48,478 bases of DNA from an uncultured Bacteroidales bacterium (GTDB taxonomy: Bacteria > Bacteroidota > Bacteroidia > Bacteroidales > F082), in the NCBI GenBank assembly GCA_947166105.1, contig CAMVCZ010000022.1, positions 1 to 48,478 on the forward strand, in the 5' to 3' direction. The notes under the pieces were generated by a model, which had not been told where the DNA came from, ran no database searches, and saw only the letters and a list, made by a program, of their open reading frames with translations. This document shows positions 7,657 through 14,556 of this stretch, in pieces (position 1 is the first letter of the stretch; each line of letters starts with the position of its first letter). The position numbers and the translations under genes are program-made.

Positions 7657-8322
7657 TCAATCGCGTTTCCCGTCTAACGTGTCGATGATGGATCCCACCA
7701 AATTGTAGGCACCATCGTACACATCCTTGATGGTCGCATCAAGCATGTAGGCGGGCGTGGTGAAGACTAACATTTCGTTGTCGGCACACACATCACCGTT
7801 TTCGGTTTGCACGTGGAAGGCACCCATAGCGCGGATGTTGTCGGCATCGGGCGTGCCCTCGTTGCCCAAGGTGACACAAACGCCAGGCAACAGTTTGGCG
7901 AACATCACCGGCGCAATACACATTCCTCCGATGGGCTTGTTGGCTTCGCGCGTTTCGACGATGGCACGGGCCACATCGGGCTTCACCTCCATTTCGGCAC
8001 CTTTGTAGGCATAATCGCACAAGTTCTTGGCCACGCCGTAACCGCCGCTGAACAGCAGACCGTCATAATCGGCGGCCTTGTATTCCTCGATGGGCTTCAC
8101 CTGACTACGCGCCAAACGAGCGGCCTCGGTGAGGATGTTGCGCTCCTCGGCCACTTTCTCATCGGTCAGATGGTCAATGACCTCGGTTTGAGGGCGATTG
8201 GGTGCAAAACATTGGTATTCACAATGATGCTGCTCGATGGAGAGCAAAAGGGTGATGGCCTCGTTGATTTCGCTGCCGTCCTTGCGACCGCAGCCCGCTA
8301 AGATTACTGCAAATTTTTTCAT
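7657..8322 (-). CDS. elbB: ElbB-like DJ-1/PfpI superfamily glyoxalase
   Basis: A 221-residue cytoplasmic protein of the ElbB family (isoprenoid biosynthesis protein/glyoxalase III-like, class I amidotransferase fold). The start MKKFAVILAGCGRKDGSEINEA is characteristic, as are FSGGYGVAKNLCDYA (the glycine-rich loop) and PIGGMCIAPVM with the nucleophile-elbow cysteine. In E. coli the protein has weak glyoxalase activity and is linked to isoprenoid yield; its physiological role is not settled. Length matches the family. It sits 45 bases upstream of the GH97 gene on the same strand, but GH97 has its own promoter-like sequence, so the two are probably separate units. Confidence 0.9.
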   Translation of the reverse strand: MKKFAVILAGCGRKDGSEINEAITLLLSIEQHHCEYQCFAPNRPQTEVIDHLTDEKVAEERNILTEAARLARSQVKPIEEYKAADYDGLLFSGGYGVAKNLCDYAYKGAEMEVKPDVARAIVETREANKPIGGMCIAPVMFAKLLPGVCVTLGNEGTPDADNIRAMGAFHVQTENGDVCADNEMLVFTTPAYMLDATIKDVYDGAYNLVGSIIDTLDGKRD

Positions 8323-8348
8323 AGTTCGATTGAATTTGATATTTGAGG

Positions 8349-8381
8349 CAAAGGTAAGGAAATTCCCTTGAAACTGCCAAA
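8349..8381 (-). promoter_or_regulatory. Candidate elbB promoter (TTTG-N21-TACCTTTG)
   Basis: On the minus strand a TTTG (8378-8381) and a TACCTTTG (8349-8356) are separated by 21 bases, close to the Bacteroidota arrangement TTTG-N19-21-TAnnTTTG. The -7 box lies 26 bases upstream of the elbB start. Confidence 0.55.
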
Positions 8382-8408
8382 ATTGAGGGAAAGATTTTTC
8401 AAAAACAC

Positions 8409-8461
8409 CCCTTCAACGCTGCGGAAAGTGCTTTTTTTTGATAGATTCCGCAGAGTTGAAG
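8409..8461. terminator. Imperfect hairpin between elbB and the crotonase gene
   Basis: Arms of 17 bases, CCTTCAACGCTGCGGAA (8409-8425) and TTCCGCAGAGTTGAAGG (8445-8461), pair with a single mismatch around a 19-base loop. It lies about 70 bases beyond the crotonase stop on the minus strand, where it could end transcription, although no U-run follows immediately. A dispersed palindromic repeat is an alternative. Confidence 0.5.
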
Positions 8462-8528
8462 GTATATTTTCAACCAAAACTTGCTTCAAACCTGCTAAAC
8501 TTCGAAAATTTTGGCCTGTTTAGCTGTT

Positions 8529-9320
8529 TTAGAGCAAATCCCAACTCGGTTTTCGCTTCTCGAAAAACGCTGCCATGCCTTCTTGGCCTGACTTGGAAAT
8601 GCGCTGATTGGCGATGGCCACGGAGGTTTGCATGAAGACGGGGCTGTAGCGGTCGTCGGTGCCGGAAACCATGCGGAGCAGGTTTTTGCACTCGGCGATG
8701 GCATCGGGCGAGGCGTGTAGGAAATGGTCGATGTATTGTCGCTCAGTGTCAATCATTTCCGATTCATCGACTACCACATTCACCAAACGGAAATCCTTGG
8801 CCTCAGCCGCTGTAAAACGGCGGCCTGTCAGCATGAGTTCCTTGGCGGCGGTGTTGCCGATTTTGCTCACCACAAAAGGCGAAATCGTGGCCGGCGTGAT
8901 GCCCAAGCGCACCTCGGAGAAGGCGAACTTGGTTTCCTTTTCCGCAATCACAATGTCGGCGGCGGCGATGATGCCGTTGGCCCCGCCAATGCAGGCGCCA
9001 TGCACATCCATAATGACCGCCTTGTTGCAGAAATAAATGGTCTGGAAAAGTTTGGAAAGCCGCTCGGCATCGGCTAAATTCTGCGGATAACTGTACCGCG
9101 CCATGTCCTTCATATACTCCAAGTCGGCACCGGCGCAGAAGCATTTCCCGTTGCCTTTCAGGATGATGACGCGGATGTCGTCGCGGCTGTTAAGCCAGTC
9201 GAAGGCCTCGGTCAGTTCGCGTATCAGTTCGGGGTTCAGCGCGTTGCGCACCTCGGGGCGGTCGAGGTTGACCCATGCCATGCTTTCGCCCAATTGCACC
9301 TTTATCGTTTTGAAATCCAT
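8529..9320 (-). CDS. Enoyl-CoA hydratase/isomerase (crotonase) family protein
   Basis: A 263-residue crotonase-fold enzyme acting on acyl-CoA thioesters. Oxyanion-hole segments are visible: GKCFCAGADLEYM (about 59-71) and HGACIGGANGIIAAAD (about 106-121). The glutamate equivalent to rat Glu164 is present in FSEVRLGITPA, but the position of Glu144 appears to be glycine (GGANGI rather than GGCEL), as in some methylglutaconyl-CoA hydratase-like proteins. This suggests a hydratase of the leucine-degradation type or another crotonase reaction rather than standard beta-oxidation; I cannot decide. It is divergently placed from the gene at 9486, and its leader is filled by a repeat (9327-9375). Confidence 0.85.
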   Translation of the reverse strand: MDFKTIKVQLGESMAWVNLDRPEVRNALNPELIRELTEAFDWLNSRDDIRVIILKGNGKCFCAGADLEYMKDMARYSYPQNLADAERLSKLFQTIYFCNKAVIMDVHGACIGGANGIIAAADIVIAEKETKFAFSEVRLGITPATISPFVVSKIGNTAAKELMLTGRRFTAAEAKDFRLVNVVVDESEMIDTERQYIDHFLHASPDAIAECKNLLRMVSGTDDRYSPVFMQTSVAIANQRISKSGQEGMAAFFEKRKPSWDLL

Positions 9321-9326
9321 TTTTTT

Positions 9327-9375
9327 CAGTTTAGAGTTTAGGGGTTAGAGTTTAAAGTAGTTTGAGGTTTAGAGT
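9327..9375. repeat. TTTAGAGTTTAGGGG-type degenerate repeat in the crotonase leader
   Basis: About 49 bases composed of degenerate 7-8 base units such as GTTTAGA, GTTTAGG, GGTTAGA and GTTTAAA. It occupies almost the whole interval between the crotonase start codon (9320) and its candidate -7 box (9376-9383, TACTTTTG on the minus strand), so it would be transcribed as the 5' leader. It shares the TTTAGAGTTTAGGG unit with the insertion inside vsr. Confidence 0.6.
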
Positions 9376-9383
9376 CAAAAGTA
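9376..9383 (-). promoter_or_regulatory. Candidate -7 box of the crotonase gene
   Basis: Reads TACTTTTG on the minus strand, matching TAnnTTTG. It lies just upstream of the repeat-filled leader. No clear -33 TTTG is present. Confidence 0.4.
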
Positions 9384-9485
9384 AGATTAGAGGATAGAAT
9401 TGAGTTTGCAATATTCGGAAAAATTTGGCTTTTGTCGCAATCATTCCGCAAAAAATTCGTTTCTTTGCAAGCCAATTTGAACACA

Positions 9486-9947
9486 ATGGACGAAAACAAT
9501 TTCAATAACGGACTCGACGACCTCTTGAACATGTTCAAGAAAATGATGGAAAACCAAGACCTTGACGCCATTCCGGGCATCAACGAGGAGCAAAAGGAGC
9601 AACTGAAAATGTTCCTCGAAGACTTCGACGACCTGAAGCAAGACATGAAAATCGAGATTTACAAACTCGACCCCTTCACGAAGCAAATGGTAGGCATGGT
9701 GATGGGCCAACTGAAAAACTTCCCCGGCATGTTCCCGGGCATGGAAATGCCTGCGCAAAACGCTGCGCCACAAGCCCCAACAGTCAAAAAGGAGAAGCAA
9801 CTCACCGACATTCCCGGAACGACCGAGAACCTCGAAGCACATTTGGCCGAAATCGACAAGCAGCTGCGCAATCCTGACCTTTCGGACGAGGACATGAACC
9901 GCCTGCTTGACGAGAGGTCTGCCATCATTAACGATTTGAAAATCTGA
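9486..9947 (+). CDS. Hypothetical acidic protein
   Basis: I do not recognise a family. The 153-residue product from ATG 9486 (chosen because upstream codons overlap the promoter region) begins MDENNFNNGLDDLLNMFKKM. It is strongly acidic, has no cysteine, signal peptide or membrane segment, and is probably cytoplasmic. The middle has a Met/Pro/Gly-rich stretch (NFPGMFPGMEMPAQN, about residues 80-94) that looks like a flexible linker, followed by a helical C-terminal region with ETENLEAHLAEIDKQLRN-like heptads, perhaps a short coiled coil. A TTTCTTTG sequence about 20 bases upstream resembles a -7 box. It converges with rodA, 29 bases apart. Confidence 0.7.
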   Translation: MDENNFNNGLDDLLNMFKKMMENQDLDAIPGINEEQKEQLKMFLEDFDDLKQDMKIEIYKLDPFTKQMVGMVMGQLKNFPGMFPGMEMPAQNAAPQAPTVKKEKQLTDIPGTTENLEAHLAEIDKQLRNPDLSDEDMNRLLDERSAIINDLKI

Positions 9948-9976
9948 GGTCAATCCGTTTTTCGCAATTGTTTTTT

Positions 9977-11248
9977 CTATAGCATATTCAACCGATATGC
10001 GTCTTGCTTCACAAAAATAGCCAACATCATTGTGAAAGCCAACATGCTTGATCCTCCGTAACTTAGGAAAGGCAACGGAATCCCGATGACAGGCATTAGG
10101 CCGATAGTCATGCCGATATTGATGGCAACATGCATGAAGAAAATGCCCGCAATCGCGTAGCCATACACGCGGCTGAAAGTGGAGCGTTGTCGCTCGGCCA
10201 AAATGACGATGCGCAGCAGCAAAGCCACATAAAGCAACACCACCGCCGAGGTGCCCAGGAAACCGCCTTCTTCGCCTATCGTGCAGAAAATGAAGTCGGT
10301 ATGTTGTTCGGGAACGAAGTCGTATTTGGTTTGCGTGCCTTCCAAGAAACCCTTTCCCGCAAAGCCGCCAGAACCGATGGCAATTTTCGACTGGTGAACA
10401 TTGTAGCCCACGTCATTGGTGTCGTTTAGTTTGCCCAACATGACGAGGATGCGGTTGCGCTGGTGCGTTTGAAGTACATTGTTGAAGGCAAAGTCAACCG
10501 AGAACACGAAAGCAAAGGAAAAGGCAAAGACCGCAATCATCGTGATAAGGTCTTTCTTCTTGTTAATCAGGTAGAAAGTCAAAGTGAGGACAAACAAACC
10601 GCCCAAGATGATATACATGACTTTTTGCGACCAAAGCAAGGTGAAAATAAACAGGATGATGGCCACCACGCCCGCAGTCATGGCCAAACCCGTACCGGGG
10701 AAGCCCTCACGGTAAAGAACAAAAATGAAAGAAACGAAAACTATGGCCGAACCTGTGTCGTTTTGCATGAGCACTAAGGCCATAGGAATCAGGATGAATG
10801 CCAACGTAACAATCTGATCCTTACGTTTTTGCAGGTCTACATCCAATCGGTCGAGGTAGCCCGCCACCGCCAAAGCCGTGGCCATTTTCGCAAATTCCGA
10901 CGGTTGGATCTTGATGCCACCGCCGAGGTCAATCCACGAAGTGGCACCCTTAGTGGCCTTGCTGTAGACCAAAACCACGAAAAGCAAACCCAAAACCGCG
11001 ATATAAATCCAAAGCGAAAAAGCATTGAAAAACTTCGCGTCGATGAGGAGGACGACGAAACCCGTGAACAAGGCTGCACCTATCCAAATCAGCTGTTTTC
11101 CATACACTTGCGACATGTCGAAAATGCTGGGATGAGCTTCATTGTAGCGGGCCGAGAAGATGCTAAACCACCCTATCATCACCAAAACCAAATAAATCAG
11201 TACGGTGACCCAATCGATTTTTCCTATGATGCTGTTTCTTTCGTTCAT
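9977..11248 (-). CDS. rodA: Rod shape-determining protein RodA
   Basis: SEDS-family peptidoglycan glycosyltransferase that polymerises lipid II for lateral wall growth, in partnership with PBP2. The 423-residue protein has about ten hydrophobic segments. The SEDS signatures are present: a GGGIKIQPSEFAKM segment (about 109-122), the loop with an EGTQTKYDFVPEQHTDFIF stretch, and the C-terminal GIPLPFLSYGGSSML. FtsW is the paralogue to exclude; adjacency to mrdA favours RodA. The ATG at 11246-11248 overlaps the mrdA stop by 4 bases (ATGA), so translation is coupled. mreBCD are not in this window. Confidence 0.95.
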   Translation of the reverse strand: MNERNSIIGKIDWVTVLIYLVLVMIGWFSIFSARYNEAHPSIFDMSQVYGKQLIWIGAALFTGFVVLLIDAKFFNAFSLWIYIAVLGLLFVVLVYSKATKGATSWIDLGGGIKIQPSEFAKMATALAVAGYLDRLDVDLQKRKDQIVTLAFILIPMALVLMQNDTGSAIVFVSFIFVLYREGFPGTGLAMTAGVVAIILFIFTLLWSQKVMYIILGGLFVLTLTFYLINKKKDLITMIAVFAFSFAFVFSVDFAFNNVLQTHQRNRILVMLGKLNDTNDVGYNVHQSKIAIGSGGFAGKGFLEGTQTKYDFVPEQHTDFIFCTIGEEGGFLGTSAVVLLYVALLLRIVILAERQRSTFSRVYGYAIAGIFFMHVAINIGMTIGLMPVIGIPLPFLSYGGSSMLAFTMMLAIFVKQDAYRLNML

Positions 11249-13107
11249 CTTTCGTTCTTGTATGAGATTCTGCCTTCCATCATGCGTTTTTCCAACTCTT
11301 CGCGCACCGTGTAGCCACGGACATATTTCTCAATCATCAAGCTGGCGATGGGAGCGGCCCAGGTGGCTCCATAACCACCGTTCTCAATAATGACCGCAAG
11401 GGCGATTTTCGGGTTGTCGGCGGGGGCAAAGGCGATAAAATTGGAGTGATAGTTGCCATGTGGGTTTTGGGCGGTTCCTGTTTTGCCGCATTGCGGAATG
11501 TCGCTCAACTCAAAGCGCCGTGCCGTGCCCGCAGGGCCGCTGAACACCGTGCGCAATCCCGCCTTCATCACTTTAAAGTATTTTCTATCAATGCCCGGTT
11601 CTATGCGGGTAGTCATCACTTCGGGGATAGCCGTGGTGTCGCCAAAGCATTTGATGAGATGGGGCGGATAGTAATAGCCCTCATTGGCAATCATGGCCGC
11701 AATGTTCGCCAACTGCAACGGCGTGACCAACACTTCGCCTTGACCAATACCTAACGAGCGGATTGTCACAGAGTTCCATTGGTCTTTGTACATTTTGTCG
11801 TAATACTCCCGCGAAGGAATGTTGCCCGAGCGCTCGTAGGGAATGTCGGTGTTGAACTTGTGTCCAAGCCCCATCTTGTAGGTCATGTCTTTCCAATACT
11901 CGTAACCTTTCTTGATGTTGCCGAATTTCGAATTATTGATGGTGGCTTTGAAAGCTTCGTAGAAATAAGGATTGCACGAATTCATGATGGCGTTGGCGAA
12001 GTCGGGGCTGGGGCCGTGAGAGTGAGTGCATTTGATGGGAAGCGAAGCCGTTCCGCTGCAATGGAACACAGTGTGAGGCGTAATAGTGCCGCTTTGCATG
12101 GCGATAAGTCCAACCACCGTCTTGAAGGTTGAACCAGGCGGATAGGTGCCGCTGATGGCTCTGTTAATCAAGGGCTTCATCGGGTCGTTTTGTAATTCCT
12201 TATAGTTCTTACCGCGCTCGCGACCTACGAGGAGATTGGGGTCGTAGGTGGGACTGGTGACGAAAGCCAAGATTTGTCCCGTTGAAGGTTCTACAGCCAC
12301 AATGGAGCCGATTTTGCCCACCATCAACTGCTCGCCGTAGGCCTGCAATTCGGCGTCCATGCCTAAGTAGATGTCCTTTCCGGCAATAGGTTCTTTGTCC
12401 AATTCGCCATCATTGTAGCTGCCCATTTCACGATTGTGTACGTCCACCATCATCACTTTCAGGCCTTTTACACCGCGCAGTTCCTTCTCATAGAACTTCT
12501 CGATACCCGACTTCCCGATATAGTCGCCCTGACGGTAGTAGTTCTCTTGGTCTTTTTCTAACTCGGCTTGGCTGATTTCGCCGATGTCGCCCAAGGTGTG
12601 TGCGGCAATGGCTTGCGGATAATGGCGCACCGTGCGGGTCTGGAAATAGAAGCCCGGATAGCGGTAAAGCACCTCAGCAATGTGGGTGTAATTTTCCTTC
12701 GAGATTTGGGTCATGAAAGGCGAAGGCTTCAGGAAGGATATGTTTTTCGCCTTGTTCATCCGCTCGATGAACGAATTCTTGTCGATGTCGAGCAGAAGGC
12801 AGAAACCTATCGTGTCGAAAGGATAATAGGGGTCAAGCGTGTCCTTGATGATGGTTTGCCTGGGAATCACCATGAGGTCGTAGACCGCCTCGTTGAACAC
12901 CAAAAGTTGGCCGTTGCGGTCGAAAACCTTGCCTCGGGCGGGATATTGGGTGATGAATCGCAAGGCGTTGTTGTCGGCCAATTGCTTGTAGTGCTTGTCG
13001 AGGACTTGGAGCGAAAACAACTTGACGATAAAGACAATCCCCACGGCAATGAAGATAGCCATTATCAGTAATTTCCTGTCAGACAGAATGTTGTTTTTCT
13101 TTCTCAT
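11245..13107 (-). CDS. mrdA: Penicillin-binding protein 2 (transpeptidase)
   Basis: Class B penicillin-binding protein that cross-links the peptidoglycan made by RodA during elongation. From the ATG at 13107 (MRKKNNILSDRK) it is 620 residues; an in-frame ATG at 13158 is less likely because it would remove the usual short cytoplasmic tail. One N-terminal transmembrane helix is followed by the pedestal region (QYPARGKVFDRNG) and the transpeptidase domain with SxxK as STFK in SGTYPPGSTFKT, SxN as SCN in NAIMNSCNPYFYE, and KTG in CGKTGTAQNPHG. It shares a 4-base overlap with rodA. The order mrdA-rodA is common in Bacteroidota. Confidence 0.95.
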   Translation of the reverse strand: MRKKNNILSDRKLLIMAIFIAVGIVFIVKLFSLQVLDKHYKQLADNNALRFITQYPARGKVFDRNGQLLVFNEAVYDLMVIPRQTIIKDTLDPYYPFDTIGFCLLLDIDKNSFIERMNKAKNISFLKPSPFMTQISKENYTHIAEVLYRYPGFYFQTRTVRHYPQAIAAHTLGDIGEISQAELEKDQENYYRQGDYIGKSGIEKFYEKELRGVKGLKVMMVDVHNREMGSYNDGELDKEPIAGKDIYLGMDAELQAYGEQLMVGKIGSIVAVEPSTGQILAFVTSPTYDPNLLVGRERGKNYKELQNDPMKPLINRAISGTYPPGSTFKTVVGLIAMQSGTITPHTVFHCSGTASLPIKCTHSHGPSPDFANAIMNSCNPYFYEAFKATINNSKFGNIKKGYEYWKDMTYKMGLGHKFNTDIPYERSGNIPSREYYDKMYKDQWNSVTIRSLGIGQGEVLVTPLQLANIAAMIANEGYYYPPHLIKCFGDTTAIPEVMTTRIEPGIDRKYFKVMKAGLRTVFSGPAGTARRFELSDIPQCGKTGTAQNPHGNYHSNFIAFAPADNPKIALAVIIENGGYGATWAAPIASLMIEKYVRGYTVREELEKRMMEGRISYKNER

Positions 13108-13235
13108 GATGATTTCGCGGTTGACAAAAGTATAAGTTTTTCTTGGTTTTGCAGACATTTTGGCAAGTTTTTTTTGATAAAATTCCCTTTTCCATGAAAA
13201 TCCGAAGAATAATGCGCCAACAATCCGTTTTTTCG

Positions 13236-13243
13236 TATATTTG
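13236..13243 (+). promoter_or_regulatory. Candidate -7 box of gldH
   Basis: TATATTTG matches TAnnTTTG, 22 bases upstream of the gldH ATG. The -33 region has no clear TTTG. It would drive gldH and possibly the export genes that follow closely. Confidence 0.5.
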
Positions 13244-13265
13244 CACGATTTTTCAAACCATTAAA

Positions 13266-13736
13266 ATGAAGAAATCTGTCTTGTTGTCCTTGGCTTGTCT
13301 TTTCTGCCTTTTTGGATGCAAGCAACAAGGTGAAAATGCGGAATTGCTGCAAAGGAGTTTCTACAATACTGTGTGGGAACGCTTTGATTATGTGCGTGAT
13401 ACAATCGATATTAAAGAGGCCACGACCTACGATTTGAGTTTACGCATCAGTTTCACCGATGATTATCCTTACGACTACTTCTCAATGGTATTTGCCGTTC
13501 TCGATGAGGATGGAAGCCCTTATCGCGCCAAAGGATACAAGTTCAACCTGAAGGACAACGAAGGCCACTGGAACTCGGAAAAGAAGGATGATTGCTACAC
13601 TTTCGACTTGCCCATCAACAAGCAATTGCAATTCACCGATACGGGCAAATACCAATTCAAGATTGAACAGAAAATGCCTAAAACGCCGCTTGTCGGAGTA
13701 AAGAAAATCACATTGATAAACAATAACTTACAATAG
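13266..13736 (+). CDS. gldH: Gliding motility lipoprotein GldH
   Basis: A 156-residue lipoprotein with signal peptide and lipobox ending in Cys (LACLFCLFGC). It matches GldH, a lipoprotein first found in gliding Flavobacterium and present also in non-gliding Bacteroidota. Recognisable features are the RSFYNTVWERFDYVRDTIDI segment and a beta-rich body ending IEQKMPKTPLVGVKKI. Its molecular role is not established; it is needed for gliding in Flavobacterium. The ATG at 13266 places the signal peptide at the N-terminus; an upstream frame start at 13143 would not. The next gene starts 2 bases after its stop. Confidence 0.85.
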   Translation: MKKSVLLSLACLFCLFGCKQQGENAELLQRSFYNTVWERFDYVRDTIDIKEATTYDLSLRISFTDDYPYDYFSMVFAVLDEDGSPYRAKGYKFNLKDNEGHWNSEKKDDCYTFDLPINKQLQFTDTGKYQFKIEQKMPKTPLVGVKKITLINNNLQ

Positions 13737-13738
13737 CC

Positions 13739-14536
13739 ATGAAATACTTGAAAAATTCATTGAAACTGGGGATGGTCGCCTTGTTGTTGGCCATGTTTTT
13801 CGCTTCCTGTGTTCCGTACAAGAAAATGCTTTATCTGAAAGACGCCCAGATGGTGGCAGAAAACCAATCCGCAAATTACGTCAACGAGCGCAACGTGGAT
13901 TACAAGTTGCAGCCTGGCGACAATCTTTATATCCGCTTCATCAACACCATCGACGAGCGCAGTGCGGCTGCCTTGGCAGGCGATAATACAAGCAGGACAT
14001 ATTCCACCAGCTCCGATGCCAGTATTTATCTTCATTCTTACACTTTGGATGAAAATGGCTGCATCGAACTGCCTCTGACGGGGAAAATCGAATTAAAAAA
14101 CTTGACTGTAGATGGTGCCAAGGAAAAAATGCAAACGGAAATCAATAAGTTCGTCAACCAGACCACGCTCATCGTGAAGCTTTCCAACTTCAACCTGACA
14201 GTGTTGGGCGAAGTGGCCAAACCTGGTATGTACAAAGTCTACCAGTCGCAAATCAACTTGTTTGAAGCCGTTTCCATGGCAGGCAACATGACCAATTTCG
14301 CCAAGAAAAACGAAGTGAAAATCATCCGCCAAACCGACACTGGTTCCGAAATCCACATTGTTGACATGGGGCAAGCCGACATTCTTTCCTCTCCTTATTA
14401 CTATTTGAAACCCAATGACATCGTTTATGTGGAGCCGCTCAAAATCAAGCAATGGGGCTTCACCACCTTCCCCTACTCCACCGTACTCTCCATCGTCACT
14501 TTGGCTATAACCTTGTTTAATCTTCTAAGAAAATAA
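13739..14536 (+). CDS. Wza-like polysaccharide export lipoprotein
   Basis: Outer-membrane polysaccharide export protein (Wza/OPX family, 265 residues). A lipoprotein signal ends at Cys in MFFASCVPYKK. The polysaccharide-export domain follows, with YKLQPGDNLYIRFIN (about 57-71), then an SLBB domain including LTVLGEVAKPGMYKV and LFEAVSMAGNMT, and YYYLKPNDIVYVEP near the end. A final hydrophobic segment (FPYSTVLSIVTLAITLFNLL) may be a membrane anchor, a common Bacteroidota feature. With the Wzc-like kinase 20 bases downstream it should build an envelope-spanning export channel. A second, partial homologue lies at the right end of the window. Confidence 0.92.
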   Translation: MKYLKNSLKLGMVALLLAMFFASCVPYKKMLYLKDAQMVAENQSANYVNERNVDYKLQPGDNLYIRFINTIDERSAAALAGDNTSRTYSTSSDASIYLHSYTLDENGCIELPLTGKIELKNLTVDGAKEKMQTEINKFVNQTTLIVKLSNFNLTVLGEVAKPGMYKVYQSQINLFEAVSMAGNMTNFAKKNEVKIIRQTDTGSEIHIVDMGQADILSSPYYYLKPNDIVYVEPLKIKQWGFTTFPYSTVLSIVTLAITLFNLLRK

Positions 14537-14556
14537 TCCGTTAATCCGATTCAACC

